Source: an uncultured Clostridia bacterium | GTDB taxonomy: Bacteria > Bacillota > Clostridia > Christensenellales > CAAEEZ01 | DNA length: 64,000 nt | Direction of reading: 5' to 3' | Assembly (NCBI GenBank): GCA_934365195.1 | Contig: CAKRNA010000004.1 | Location: 62,001 to 126,000, forward strand | Part shown: in pieces, positions 50,093 through 58,982 of the stretch | Numbering within the stretch: position 1 is the first letter of the stretch | Layout: every line of letters begins with the position of its first letter | The notes under the pieces: generated by a model | The model's database searches: none | Told to the model about the DNA's origin: nothing | Seen by the model: only the letters and a program-made list of their open reading frames with translations | Position numbers and translations under genes: made by a program

Positions 50093-50121
50093 ATTATAAT
50101 GAATTTTTGCAAGAAAATCAA
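50093..50121 (-). promoter_or_regulatory. promoter of GntR gene
   Basis: Minus strand TTGATT (50121-50116), 17-base spacer, TATAAT (50098-50093). Confidence 0.65.
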
Positions 50122-50173
50122 CAAAATAGGGTATAAATTGTTAAATTTTGGGCAATATCCCCCCTAGAGGATA

Positions 50174-50202
50174 TTGTTTTAACAAAAATAATATGTTATA
50201 AT
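50174..50202 (+). promoter_or_regulatory. promoter of membrane-protein gene
   Basis: TTGTTT (50174-50179), 17-base spacer, TATAAT (50197-50202). Confidence 0.65.
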
Positions 50203-50217
50203 TTTATCAAAGGTTTA

Positions 50218-50227
50218 TGGTTAACCA
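50218..50227 (+). promoter_or_regulatory. GntR operator at the membrane-protein gene
   Basis: TGGTTAACCA is a perfect 10-base palindrome within TATGGTTAACCAAAGGAG, placed after the predicted transcript start and abutting the ribosome binding site. Confidence 0.55.
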
Positions 50228-50242
50228 AAGGAGATTAAGATT

Positions 50243-51094
50243 ATGTTGGAAACACAATTCCCTGCAAGACCTAAAACTGAAGTTTTTGCAAAGTGGCTAA
50301 TGTTCACTTGCTGCATACTATTTTTGGGCTTTATGTCTGCTTACTATCCTGTAGAAGCAAACATTCCATTCATAGTAATTCCTTCTATTTTAGTTCTTTT
50401 GTTTGCAAAACCGGTATTTTTCGAAAAATTGAAACTTACCACGCTATTAACAATGCGTATTGTTATCGTATTTGCTGCATTCTTTGTAAATATGAGGCAA
50501 ATCTACGTAGATATCATTCTACTTATGTTGATTATCAACATTTTAGAGGCTACGTTTACTGACTTATTAAAACACAAGAAGTACTTCAATGCTATCTCTG
50601 GCTTTATGCTAGCAGCAGGTGTTGTTGGTTTAAGAGGTATGTGGCCGGGTGATACAGGCTTTGGATACTACCTAGTTTACGGCGCTAACCAAGCAGCAAC
50701 CATTTGCTACGTTATCGGCTACACCATTTGGAACTGGATTTTCGTTACCGACGAGTTCAGCCCTGCAGTATCTTTGATGCACGTTGGTTTCTTAGGTGCT
50801 CCTATCTTAGGCTGCCTAGTATCAATGGCATTTGGCAACGCTGCAAACCCAATGGGAATGTGGTTATTACTTCGTGCTAACACCTTGGCTATCGGCGGTT
50901 GGCTACAAATCGCTTGCAAAGGCTGGTTTGAAAGAGAATTCTACGACGAGAAGTTTGCAAAATTCATCGACTTCACCCACAAGAACTCAGTACAATTCGT
51001 GCTTATGCTTGTAAACGTAGGATTGATGATTGCAGTTATCGTAATCGCTGCAACCACCCCTGGCTTTATCGGTTCACCTGCATTTGAAAGATAA
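50243..51094 (+). CDS. multi-pass membrane protein of unknown function
   Basis: A 283-residue protein with about seven or eight hydrophobic segments and few charged residues in them. I do not recognise the family. GDTGFGYYLVYGANQAATIC and FGNAANPMGMWLLLRANT look like conserved pore or binding regions between helices. AAAGGAG precedes the ATG. The shared operator with the GntR regulator suggests it is controlled by that regulator and perhaps transports or senses its ligand. Monocistronic with a terminator. Confidence 0.65.
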   Translation: MLETQFPARPKTEVFAKWLMFTCCILFLGFMSAYYPVEANIPFIVIPSILVLLFAKPVFFEKLKLTTLLTMRIVIVFAAFFVNMRQIYVDIILLMLIINILEATFTDLLKHKKYFNAISGFMLAAGVVGLRGMWPGDTGFGYYLVYGANQAATICYVIGYTIWNWIFVTDEFSPAVSLMHVGFLGAPILGCLVSMAFGNAANPMGMWLLLRANTLAIGGWLQIACKGWFEREFYDEKFAKFIDFTHKNSVQFVLMLVNVGLMIAVIVIAATTPGFIGSPAFER

Positions 51095-51110
51095 TAATTA
51101 AAAACAAGAA

Positions 51111-51138
51111 AACGGCGAGATATTCTCGTCGTTTTTTT
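51111..51138 (+). terminator. terminator of membrane-protein gene
   Basis: AACGGCGAGA (51111-51120) pairs with TCTCGTCGTT (51124-51133), one G-T pair, followed by a T run. Confidence 0.88.
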
Positions 51139-51373
51139 GTTAGAAAAAATTAAAGGTTGCATTTGTATATATAGTAGGGCAGTAAATTATTTTTGTTTGC
51201 GATTTTTCTAATAAAACGTGCACGAAAATTGTTTTAATGCATAGGATAAGGTATTATAATTAACTTGCTTATTCACATACTATACTTAGGTTGAAATATC
51301 GTATAATATCCTAAATGTGTTGATTTTTGCATTTTAAACGGGGAGTGAATATGTTTGGAAGGATATAAAAACG
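51139..51373. other. intergenic stretch with no gene seen
   Basis: Only a loose inverted repeat (TTAGG ... CCTAA, about 51287-51315) was noticed. No ORF or known RNA. Confidence 0.5.
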
Positions 51374-51403
51374 TTGACAAAATATTTTACTAGGTGATAG
51401 AAT
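51374..51403 (+). promoter_or_regulatory. promoter of DUF308-like gene
   Basis: TTGACA (51374-51379), 18-base spacer, TAGAAT (51398-51403). Confidence 0.65.
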
Positions 51404-51431
51404 ACAAAAAAAGAGAAAAAAGGTGATAAAA

Positions 51432-51923
51432 ATGAGTGATAATTCTAAAAAAACTATATCTGTAAATAAAAGCACTTTGATTACCGCACTTGCAATGATC
51501 GTTATCGGCGTATTGTTTTGCGTTTTCCGTTCGGGTATGCTTAGCATATTGTTCACGATTGTTGGCGCAATACTTATCGTTGTGGGCTTAATCAAAATGT
51601 TCAATAAGGACTACGCATTCGGTATTGTGGACGTTGCGGTGGGCATAGTGATAATAACTTGCGGCTGGACGATACTTGACATTGCGCTATTATTCATCGG
51701 TATTTGCACCGTAATTTACGGCATTTACCTATTTGCTAGCAACATAAACATATACAAATCGGCAAAAGGGTTTGCACTTGCAAGGGCAATAATAGTGCCA
51801 ACCGTTATTTTGCTTGTCGGCGTGCTTTTGATTGTGTCTAAGTGGCAATTATCCGACGCTATCTTCATTATTCTTGGTATACTAGCAGTTGCAGACGGCG
51901 TGTTGATGCTTATTAAGAAATAA
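51432..51923 (+). CDS. DUF308/HdeD-like membrane protein
   Basis: A 163-residue protein with a short polar N-terminus and five or six transmembrane segments in pairs (for example LITALAMIVIGVLFCVF, MLSILFTIVGAILIVVGLI). The repeated two-helix pattern with Gly-rich turns matches DUF308/HdeD-like proteins, which lack a proven molecular function. The start is the ATG at 51432 with AGGTGA upstream; a GTG three codons before is rejected. Monocistronic. Confidence 0.75.
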   Translation: MSDNSKKTISVNKSTLITALAMIVIGVLFCVFRSGMLSILFTIVGAILIVVGLIKMFNKDYAFGIVDVAVGIVIITCGWTILDIALLFIGICTVIYGIYLFASNINIYKSAKGFALARAIIVPTVILLVGVLLIVSKWQLSDAIFIILGILAVADGVLMLIKK

Positions 51924-51955
51924 GTAAAAAGGGCATTAGCCTAAAAATAATCAAG

Positions 51956-51986
51956 AAAAAACAGCCTAATCGTTAGGCTGTTTTTT
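51956..51986. terminator. bidirectional terminator between DUF308-like gene and gdhA
   Basis: AAAAAACAGCCTAA (51956-51969) pairs with TTAGGCTGTTTTTT (51973-51986), giving A/T runs on both sides. It serves the convergent genes on each strand. Confidence 0.92.
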
Positions 51987-52047
51987 GCTGTAGACGTATA
52001 TTTTTTAGCAGGATATTGCTAAAAATTTAAATATTATTTTATATAGA

Positions 52048-53397
52048 TTATACCAAGCCTTGCGCAATCATAGCGTCCGCTACTTTTTGGAAGCCCGCTA
52101 GGTTTGCTCCTGCAACTAGGTTGTAGCCAAGGTTGTATTTTTTTAACACTTTAACTATTTGAGAGTGGATATTTTTCATAATTTTTTGTAGTTCCTTATC
52201 CACTTTTTCGGCAGTCCAAGTCATTCTTTCGCTGTTTTGCGACATTTCAAGCCCCGATACTGCTACACCGCCTGCGTTTACCGCTTTGCTAGGGCATACG
52301 ATTACGCCGTTTTTTTGTAAGTATTCGATAGCCTCGTTGGTTGTAGGCATATTCGATACTTCGTTTAGGTACTTAATGTTTAGTTCCACCATTTTCTTAG
52401 CGTCGCCCAAGTTGATTTCGTTTTGAAGAGCGCACGGCATATAGATATCCGCCTTTACGTTGCCCCAAGGTTTTTGACCTTCGAAGAATGGCACGCCAAA
52501 CTTATCTGCGTAGTCCTTAACGACGTTTCTGCCGCTTGCACGCATTTCTAGCATATAGTCCACCTTTTCTCCCGAAACGCCGTCCATATCCAAAATATAG
52601 CCGTCAGGACCGCTTATTGTTATTACCTTACCGCCAAGTTCGGCAATCTTTTTTGCAGAGCCCCAAGCCACGTTTCCAAAGCCTGATAAACAGAACGTTT
52701 TGCCTTGAATACTTTCCTTTTGGTGCGCTAGTACTTCGCATAGGAAGTAGGTTGCGCCAAAGCCCGTTGCCTCAGGACGAATTCTGCTTCCGCCGTAGGA
52801 CTTGCCTTTACCGGTAAGCACGCCGTTGTCGTAAGAATCTCTAATACGCTTGTACTGACCGAATAGGTAGCCGATTTCCCTTCCGCCAACACCCATATCG
52901 CCGGCAGGAACGTCCACGCTAGGACCGATATGACGGTAAAGTTCGGTCATAAAACTTTGGCAAAAACGCATAATTTCGTCGTCCGATTTGCCGTTTGGGT
53001 CAAAGTCGCTTCCACCTTTTCCGCCGCCCATAGGAAGACCTGTTAGGCTGTTTTTGAACACTTGCTCAAAACCAAGGAACTTGATTATGCTTAGGTTTAC
53101 GCTTTTTTGGAAACGCAAGCCGCCTTTGTATGGTCCGATTGCACTGTTAAATTGCACACGGTAGCCACGGTTTATGTGTGCGTTGCCTTTGTCGTCCGTC
53201 CAAGGCACTCTAAAAATTATTTGCCTTTCAGGTTCTACCATTCTTTCAAGAATGGCTCTTTTTCTATATAATTCTTCGTTTGCATCGATTATAGGCGCAA
53301 GTGAGGTTAGTACTTCCTTTACCGTTTGCAAAAACTCGGGTTGGTTAGGGTTCACTTCCTCGGTTGCTTTTATTACTTCGTCAATGTAGCCAGACAT
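52048..53397 (-). CDS. gdhA: glutamate dehydrogenase
   Basis: Interconverts glutamate and 2-oxoglutarate plus ammonia. The 449-residue protein has the active site PMGGGKGGSDFDPNG with catalytic lysine, PAGDMGVGGREIGYLFG, and a Rossmann motif LSGFGNVAWG. Length fits the hexameric bacterial family; NAD versus NADP preference is not read here. The start at 53397 has GGAGG five bases upstream; an ATG four codons earlier is less well placed. Monocistronic, driven by a full-consensus promoter, so likely highly expressed. Confidence 0.96.
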   Translation of the reverse strand: MSGYIDEVIKATEEVNPNQPEFLQTVKEVLTSLAPIIDANEELYRKRAILERMVEPERQIIFRVPWTDDKGNAHINRGYRVQFNSAIGPYKGGLRFQKSVNLSIIKFLGFEQVFKNSLTGLPMGGGKGGSDFDPNGKSDDEIMRFCQSFMTELYRHIGPSVDVPAGDMGVGGREIGYLFGQYKRIRDSYDNGVLTGKGKSYGGSRIRPEATGFGATYFLCEVLAHQKESIQGKTFCLSGFGNVAWGSAKKIAELGGKVITISGPDGYILDMDGVSGEKVDYMLEMRASGRNVVKDYADKFGVPFFEGQKPWGNVKADIYMPCALQNEINLGDAKKMVELNIKYLNEVSNMPTTNEAIEYLQKNGVIVCPSKAVNAGGVAVSGLEMSQNSERMTWTAEKVDKELQKIMKNIHSQIVKVLKKYNLGYNLVAGANLAGFQKVADAMIAQGLV

Positions 53398-53442
53398 TTT
53401 ATCCTCCAAATAAACTCAAATCTTATATTCTCTTTGTATTTA

Positions 53443-53471
53443 ATTATAAGAACAGGTGGCAAATCTGTCAA
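53443..53471 (-). promoter_or_regulatory. gdhA promoter, full consensus
   Basis: Minus strand TTGACA (53471-53466), 17-base spacer, TATAAT (53448-53443): both boxes are perfect. Confidence 0.85.
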
Positions 53472-53740
53472 GAAAATTAAAAAGTCAAAAACCAAAAAAA
53501 ATATTAAAAACCGCTAAAATTCGTTAAATATTCGTGTAATAAATTTCATTATATTGCAAAATAGCAAAAATATTTCGGTATTTTAGATTTTGTGCGAAAA
53601 TTTTTCACCACTTGTCTATTTTCTCGAAAAAATCGTGGTTTTTTCGCTGTATAGTTAGTAAAAAGACAAATTTTGCTAAGTGTTTATTATCGGTTTTTTT
53701 TAATGCAGCGAAAAACAATAATAAAATACAAGTTTATGGC
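53472..53740. other. intergenic stretch with no gene seen
   Basis: Apart from a short hairpin (CGAAAAAA/TTTTTTCG, 53625-53646) without a proper T tail, nothing was recognised. Confidence 0.5.
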
Positions 53741-53768
53741 ATAATAAAAACGGGCTAGTATTAGCCCG
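53741..53768 (-). terminator. terminator of GPH transporter at 53799
   Basis: CGGGCTA (53751-53757) and TAGCCCG (53762-53768) form a stem; on the minus strand T residues follow. Confidence 0.85.
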
Positions 53769-53798
53769 CTTTATATATTTTGTTTTGAGTAGTGACTT

Positions 53799-55661
53799 TT
53801 AGTCCTCGGTGGTATTGCTATCGGCTTTGTTGTTTGCCTCTTCCGTTTCCTCACTCTCGGCTTTAACCGTTTCGGTCGTAGCCTCGGTTTCAGCCGCAGC
53901 GTCGGTTTCGGTTTCGATTGTAGCCTCGGTTTCGTTAGCCTCTTCCACCATTTCGGTTTCGGCGCCAAGTGGGAATACTTTGCCGCCTTCCGCCTCGATT
54001 ATGCCTTCCACGATAACGTTTTCCACGTTTACTTCGTCAGTTTGTTTTACCGAAATATATTCTTCAGCCTCGGTAAGAGTAGTGGTGGCAAGGTACTCGT
54101 TTAGAGCGTTGTTTTCGCCTTTTTCAAGTTTGCTTTCAATACCTGCTGCAACTTCTTCGGTGATTTGGTTATCTTCCTTTAAAGCACGAACTTTAAGTAT
54201 CTCGATAATGCTTTCGTGACGTTTCTCGTTTAAATCCCAGAATAAGTACGGAATAGTTCCAAGAATGCCGGATATTGTACCGGCAACGCAACTGTACATA
54301 ATTATAGGATAAATTACGTTAGGATTGTTAAGTACGGTAGCGTCAGAGGTGTAGCCGAAAGTCTTTTGAATAAATGGCAGTACGTACGCCGTGCCGATAC
54401 CTATTGCGCTGGTGATTATCGTGCCAAACTGCGAAATAAAGCCTTCTAGTCTGTCGCCGGTTTTGTATTGTTGATAGTCGTAAATTTGTGCGCCGATTGC
54501 AGGGCCCGTTACTACTTGTACTGCATTAACCATTGTGATTAGGAATGAGAACAGCAGCATTATCCACGCCGAAGCCTCGCTTGGAATTGCGCATAGCCCT
54601 GCCATAATTCCCGTAAGAACTATTGCTAAGACGTTACTAAACATTATTAGGTTTTTCTTGCCAAACTTTTTGATTAGTATCGGTGCAAGTAGCATACCGG
54701 GCAAACACGCCGAACCCATCAAGGTTACGAATACGCTTTGCGCCCAGTCCTCTCTAATCATATAACTGCAAATCCACACCACAAAGGTAGTGCCGACCAG
54801 TTTAAACACGCCAAAAGCGGTGCTTAGGTTGGTTATCCAGAAATATTTGTTGCGAACGGTCTTTTTAACGCCGTCGAAAAACTTAACTTTTTGAACGAAT
54901 TTTTTGCTGGTAACGATTCTTTCCTTCGTGCCAAAAGCGGTAAGGTAGCCAAGTGCAAGACATACCGCCATAATAATAGGTAGCACCCATTTGTACGGTC
55001 CTATGGTATTTACTCCCATTATTTTATCTGCACCTGCGCCAACCGTGAACATAACGTTTGCAAGTAGCGGGAATATAAAGTTTACGACCGACGGACCAAG
55101 AGAGTACACTACCGAGCCTAAACTCATAAGCACTTCTTTTTCCTGTTGTTTTGGCGAAATTACCTGAATAAGACTGGTGAACGCAAGGTTGTAAAGTTGC
55201 ATAAAGAATTGCAATAAGTTAAATATTATAGCAAATACCACTAGCATAGCCACGTAGTTGCCATTTAATGCGTTAGGTATCCAGCCAAGCAAAAAAAGGC
55301 TTGCAAGTATCGGTATAGGCATCCATATCAGGTACGGACGGAACTTGCCGTATTTTGACCTTGTGTTGTCGATAAGCCAACTACAAAGCGGCGAACGAAG
55401 TATCGTTATTATAGTGGTGATAATACCGATTATAAAAATATCGTCAACTTTGATATTTAATGCGGCAGCCACGTATTGACCGGTGGCTAACGTAACGTAA
55501 GTAGGTATAATCGAAGCACCTACGATACCCATTCCGCCCACGCAGTAAGCAGCGGCCTCTTTAAAGCATAGATAATTACCGGGCTTTGGCTTTTTCCAGT
55601 ACGTTTTCACGTCTTTAAGAGCGCCAATTCCCTTGTTAATAAGTCCCTTAAATTTTCCCAT
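53799..55661 (-). CDS. GPH/MFS-type sugar:cation symporter with long acidic tail
   Basis: A 620-residue inner-membrane transporter related to the one at 32525 (GPH group), with about 12 hydrophobic segments. Typical parts are SPLCSWLIDNTRSKYGKFRP near residues 91-110 and DYQQYKTGDRLEGF. The last ~110 residues form a soluble tail that ends in a very acidic Glu/Thr/Ala repeat (TEATIETETDAAAETEATTE). AGAGAGG precedes the ATG. It lies divergent from the sialidase-nan genes, so it may import sialoside or a released sugar; substrate is inferred from position only. Confidence 0.83.
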   Translation of the reverse strand: MGKFKGLINKGIGALKDVKTYWKKPKPGNYLCFKEAAAYCVGGMGIVGASIIPTYVTLATGQYVAAALNIKVDDIFIIGIITTIITILRSPLCSWLIDNTRSKYGKFRPYLIWMPIPILASLFLLGWIPNALNGNYVAMLVVFAIIFNLLQFFMQLYNLAFTSLIQVISPKQQEKEVLMSLGSVVYSLGPSVVNFIFPLLANVMFTVGAGADKIMGVNTIGPYKWVLPIIMAVCLALGYLTAFGTKERIVTSKKFVQKVKFFDGVKKTVRNKYFWITNLSTAFGVFKLVGTTFVVWICSYMIREDWAQSVFVTLMGSACLPGMLLAPILIKKFGKKNLIMFSNVLAIVLTGIMAGLCAIPSEASAWIMLLFSFLITMVNAVQVVTGPAIGAQIYDYQQYKTGDRLEGFISQFGTIITSAIGIGTAYVLPFIQKTFGYTSDATVLNNPNVIYPIIMYSCVAGTISGILGTIPYLFWDLNEKRHESIIEILKVRALKEDNQITEEVAAGIESKLEKGENNALNEYLATTTLTEAEEYISVKQTDEVNVENVIVEGIIEAEGGKVFPLGAETEMVEEANETEATIETETDAAAETEATTETVKAESEETEEANNKADSNTTED

Positions 55662-55690
55662 TATACAACCTCTCTAAAACTAATATCACA

Positions 55691-55719
55691 ATTATACTAT
55701 ATATTGCGTATTTATTCAA
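55691..55719 (-). promoter_or_regulatory. promoter of GPH transporter at 53799
   Basis: Minus strand TTGAAT (55719-55714), 17-base spacer, TATAAT (55696-55691). Confidence 0.7.
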
Positions 55720-55860
55720 TAATTTGCGCAAAATATAGGCTACAAAATTTTTTAAAGCGTAGATTTTAAGTGGTACAAGGAAAAACATTGTGTTTTACAA
55801 AAATATTTTGCTAATCTTTTAAGGTTATATCGGTTTTTTGCTGTTTTTTTGGCTGTACTA

Positions 55861-55869
55861 TGCTAGAAT
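55861..55869 (+). promoter_or_regulatory. extended -10 of sialidase-nanE-nanK unit
   Basis: TGCTAGAAT is an extended -10 lying 28 bases before the start codon. No good -35 is visible, so an activator may be needed. Confidence 0.4.
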
Positions 55870-55896
55870 ATTATTAAAGAGTTTGAGGTGAAAATT

Positions 55897-57189
55897 ATGC
55901 AAATATTTTCTAAGGAATTAGGCAGGGCGGAAAACTACAGAGTGCCGTCGATAATAACTACTAAAAACGGAGTCGTGGTTGCTTGCTGCGACGAGAGGTG
56001 GTACGGCGGCGGCGATAATCCAAACCTTATAGGCAAGGTGGTGCGTAGGTCTTTTGACAGCGGCAGGACGTGGCAAGAGGTAATAGTTGTAAAGGAGGAA
56101 GTGGGAAAAAGCAAACTTACTTCGTCGGCTAGTATCGATGCGTGTATGCTTTACGACGAGCAAAATGGCGGTATATTTATGATTTACACTCACACCCCGG
56201 CGGGCGTGGGAATACTTGCTAGTAGCAAGGGTATAGGCGAAACGAAAGAGGGTTACAGGCTGGTTTACGACGGGAAAAGAGAGGGCTACGTAAAAGGCGG
56301 AAAGATTTTTGTAAATGGCGTAAGCGAGGGCGTAAAAGTTGACGAAAAGGGCAACGTTACAAAGGACTTAGAGAGCCTAGGCAATATCTACGAGCGTGAC
56401 GGAAAATACAAGGAAAAGGACACTTTCTTTTTGTATATTCAGTCCAGTTTTGACGACGGCGCAACGTGGAGCGAACCTATCTGCTTAAACAACCAAGTAA
56501 AAGAAAAATATATGAGTTTTATAGGCGCAGGTCCGGGCACGGGAATAGTGGTTAAAAAGGGCAAATACAAAGGCAGGTATATTTTTCCTATCTACTACAA
56601 TACGGCAGACAAGGGGATTCTTATGCTGTCTAATGCGGTGATTTACAGCGACGACCAAGGTAAGACGTGGCATAGGGGCAAATCGCCTAACGACAAACGC
56701 AAGGTGCTGTTTTACAGGGTAAATGAAAAATTTGTTTTGCCTAGCGATATGATTACGGAAAGCCAAGTGATAGAGTTACCAAGCGGCGACTTAAAACTAT
56801 TTATGCGTAACCACAACCCAAAACGCAGAATACTTACGGCGGTTAGCCGTGACGGTGGCGAAAGTTGGCAGGATATTAAGTACCAAAACGAACTTACGCA
56901 TTGCATTTGTCAATGTAGCGTAATTAACGTTATGGACGAGGGCAAAGAGGCAACCGTATTTTTGAACGCTGCCGACACCAAGGCAAGAAAAAACGGCGTG
57001 ATTAGGCTGTCTTACGATTACGGCGAAACCTTCCCGTATTCAAGAGTGTTAAGCGATGGGGAGTTTGTGTACAGTTCTATGACCGAAATGCAGGGCGGAG
57101 AAATAGGCGTTTTATACGAAGGCTCTACAAAGCACGAGGCAATAGAGTTTGAAGTCGTTAGCACGAAATGGATTAAAGGAGAGATATAA
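55897..57189 (+). CDS. sialidase (BNR/Asp-box exo-alpha-sialidase family)
   Basis: Removes terminal sialic acid from glycans. The 430-residue protein has Arg in NYRVPSI (residue 15 area, equivalent to the FRIP arginine), and at least four Asp-box repeats (SFDSGRTW at 52, SFDDGATW, SDDQGKTW, SRDGGESW), plus FMRNHN and a late YSSMTEMQGGE with likely catalytic Tyr/Glu. No signal peptide or membrane anchor is seen, so it should be cytoplasmic and act on imported sialosides. ATG at 55897 has GAGGTGA upstream; a GTG three codons before is rejected. Its stop overlaps nanE by one base. Confidence 0.82.
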   Translation: MQIFSKELGRAENYRVPSIITTKNGVVVACCDERWYGGGDNPNLIGKVVRRSFDSGRTWQEVIVVKEEVGKSKLTSSASIDACMLYDEQNGGIFMIYTHTPAGVGILASSKGIGETKEGYRLVYDGKREGYVKGGKIFVNGVSEGVKVDEKGNVTKDLESLGNIYERDGKYKEKDTFFLYIQSSFDDGATWSEPICLNNQVKEKYMSFIGAGPGTGIVVKKGKYKGRYIFPIYYNTADKGILMLSNAVIYSDDQGKTWHRGKSPNDKRKVLFYRVNEKFVLPSDMITESQVIELPSGDLKLFMRNHNPKRRILTAVSRDGGESWQDIKYQNELTHCICQCSVINVMDEGKEATVFLNAADTKARKNGVIRLSYDYGETFPYSRVLSDGEFVYSSMTEMQGGEIGVLYEGSTKHEAIEFEVVSTKWIKGEI

Positions 57190-57869
57190 TGGCTAATTTA
57201 GAAAGAGGGCTGATTGTTTCTTGCCAAGCGGTAAAAGGCGAGCCGCTTTACGGCAAAAACTTAATGCACCACTTTGCTTACGCAGTAGTTGAGGGCGGAG
57301 CAAAAGGCATAAGGGCAAATTACGTAGAAGATATCAACGCTATTATGAATGAGGTGAACGTGCCCGTTATCGGCATTATCAAGGCGGTTTACGATGATAG
57401 CGACGTGTACATCACCCCGACTATAAAAGAGGTAAAGGATTTAATTGAAAAAACGAAATGTCAGGTGATAGCGCTAGATTGCACGGGCAGGAAACGTCCT
57501 AACGGTGAAAAACTGGAGGACTTGGTTAAGTATATAAGAGAGCACAAGCCCGAGGTAGAGATTATGGCGGATTGCTCAAACTACGACGATTGCGTAGAGG
57601 CGGATAGGCTGGGCTTTGATTATATAGGCTCTACAATGCGTGGCTATACTGAAAAGACCAAAGGAATAGAGTTGCCCGATTACGACTTTTTGGCAAAAAT
57701 AGTAAAGGATTTTCCTTGCCGCAAAATTATTGCCGAGGGTGGCATTTGGGAAAGAGGACAACTAGAAAAAGTGTGCAAAACGGGTGTGTACGCCGTGGTT
57801 ATCGGCAGTAGCATTACTCGTCCTAAGGATATTACCAAGCGTTTTAGCGAGGTTATGAACTTATGCTAG
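57189..57869 (+). CDS. nanE: N-acetylmannosamine-6-phosphate 2-epimerase
   Basis: Converts ManNAc-6-P to GlcNAc-6-P in sialic acid breakdown. The 226-residue barrel protein has SCQAVKGEPLY near the start, GVKGIRA-like GGAKGIRANYV, a catalytic Lys in IGIIKAVY, DCTGRKRPNG, MADCSN, and IAEGGIW. All typical of NanE. It begins one base inside the sialidase stop codon (TAATGG) and overlaps nanK by seven bases. Confidence 0.95.
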   Translation: MANLERGLIVSCQAVKGEPLYGKNLMHHFAYAVVEGGAKGIRANYVEDINAIMNEVNVPVIGIIKAVYDDSDVYITPTIKEVKDLIEKTKCQVIALDCTGRKRPNGEKLEDLVKYIREHKPEVEIMADCSNYDDCVEADRLGFDYIGSTMRGYTEKTKGIELPDYDFLAKIVKDFPCRKIIAEGGIWERGQLEKVCKTGVYAVVIGSSITRPKDITKRFSEVMNLC

Positions 57870-58723
57870 TAGTTGGCGTGGATATAGGCGGCACGGGTAT
57901 TAAAAGTGCGCTTGTAGACGTTAAAAACAAGGCGGATATTAGGTCTTACGAAGTGGTGGACGCTTTTTGGACGAAAACCGAGGGCAAAAAAGGTAGAGAG
58001 GCAATTCTTTCCAACGTGGAAAAGGCTATAAAATATTTCTACTCTGAAAAGGTGGAGGGCATATTCGTCAGTAGTGCAGGCACTATAGACTGGGATAGCG
58101 GCAAAGTCACCTATGCAACCGACGCTTTAATGGGCTTTACGGGGCTGGAACTAAATAAGGAACTAACCAAAAGGCTGGGCGCTAAGGTGGTGGTTATTAA
58201 CGACGCTGTTTCGGCGCTTATAGGCGAGGCGTATTACTCGAATTTAAAGGGCAAAGTGATGATGCTTACCTTAGGTACGGGGCTAGGTAGTTCTATTTTA
58301 CTAAACGATAAACTAGACGCTACCTCTTGCGTAGACGTAAGGCTTGGGCATTTTACGTTGCACGAAAACGGCAGAAAATGTTTTTGCGGTAAAAACGGTT
58401 GCGCCGAGTGTTACGTATCGGCAAACGGGCTTAAAAAAAGCGTAAACTCCGATGATTTAACCTACGTTTTGCAAAATAGAGAAAAGTACGAAAAGGAAAT
58501 AACGAAGTTTATTTTGGATTTTCAAAAGGTTATTAAAGAGGCGAAAAGGCTGTATAATCCGGACGTAATCGTTGTCGGCGGGGGGCTTGTCGAACTAAAA
58601 GAGTACTGGCTAAGCGACCTAACTAAAAAGGAAACGGGAATCGTTCCTGCCGTGCTAAAAAACAAAGCGGGCTTTTTCGGGGCGATATACGGCGGCTTGA
58701 ACGGAAAGTTTGAAAATCAGTAA
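57863..58723 (+). CDS. nanK: ROK-family kinase, likely N-acetylmannosamine kinase
   Basis: Phosphorylates ManNAc in sialic acid catabolism. The 286-residue protein has the ATP motif VDIGGTGIKSAL near 6-17, INDAVSALIGEAY, LTLGTGLGSSI and the ROK zinc motif CFCGKNGCAEC. ROK kinases vary in sugar choice; the place between nanE and nanA makes ManNAc the likely substrate. It overlaps nanE and is separated from nanA by 259 bases. Confidence 0.87.
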   Translation: MLVVGVDIGGTGIKSALVDVKNKADIRSYEVVDAFWTKTEGKKGREAILSNVEKAIKYFYSEKVEGIFVSSAGTIDWDSGKVTYATDALMGFTGLELNKELTKRLGAKVVVINDAVSALIGEAYYSNLKGKVMMLTLGTGLGSSILLNDKLDATSCVDVRLGHFTLHENGRKCFCGKNGCAECYVSANGLKKSVNSDDLTYVLQNREKYEKEITKFILDFQKVIKEAKRLYNPDVIVVGGGLVELKEYWLSDLTKKETGIVPAVLKNKAGFFGAIYGGLNGKFENQ

Positions 58724-58889
58724 AACTTTTTAAAACCATTAAATATTTACTAATACGGAAATATCGGGTAAACAACATAAAACGAGGTTTAAATACCAAA
58801 ATTGCATTGTAAAACCAAAATTACGCTTAATTAAAGAAGCCTGCAATTTAACGATTAAACCGAAATTACAAATTAAATAAGGAATAACG

Positions 58890-58937
58890 CAAGAATACTT
58901 GCAAATATAATCACAAGAATAATTGCAAATATAATTA
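58890..58937 (+). repeat. 24-bp direct repeat upstream of nanA
   Basis: Two adjacent 24-base copies (58890-58913 and 58914-58937) differ at two positions. Each contains TTGCAAATATAAT, with a TATAAT word, and they end 46 bases before the nanA start. They could be tandem regulator sites or duplicated -10 elements; no -35 boxes at normal spacing were found. The remainder of the 58724-58982 gap holds no gene. Confidence 0.6.
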
Positions 58938-58982
58938 GTATTTGCTAAAATATATTAAAAGATTTTTTAGAGGAAAAGAGAG

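Noticed and set aside
50138..50155. Rex-like site TTGTTAAATTTTGGGCAA in the GntR intergenic region
   Set aside because: The right half is poor and it lies away from the -10/-35 elements of both promoters; likely chance in AT-rich DNA.
53625..53646. A/T hairpin between gdhA and the GPH transporter
   Set aside because: It lacks a T tail in either direction and no gene ends there.
53809..54219. Plus-strand Ser/Val-rich ORF opposite the GPH transporter tail
   Set aside because: It is the antisense reading of the repetitive acidic tail, with no start signal or family similarity.
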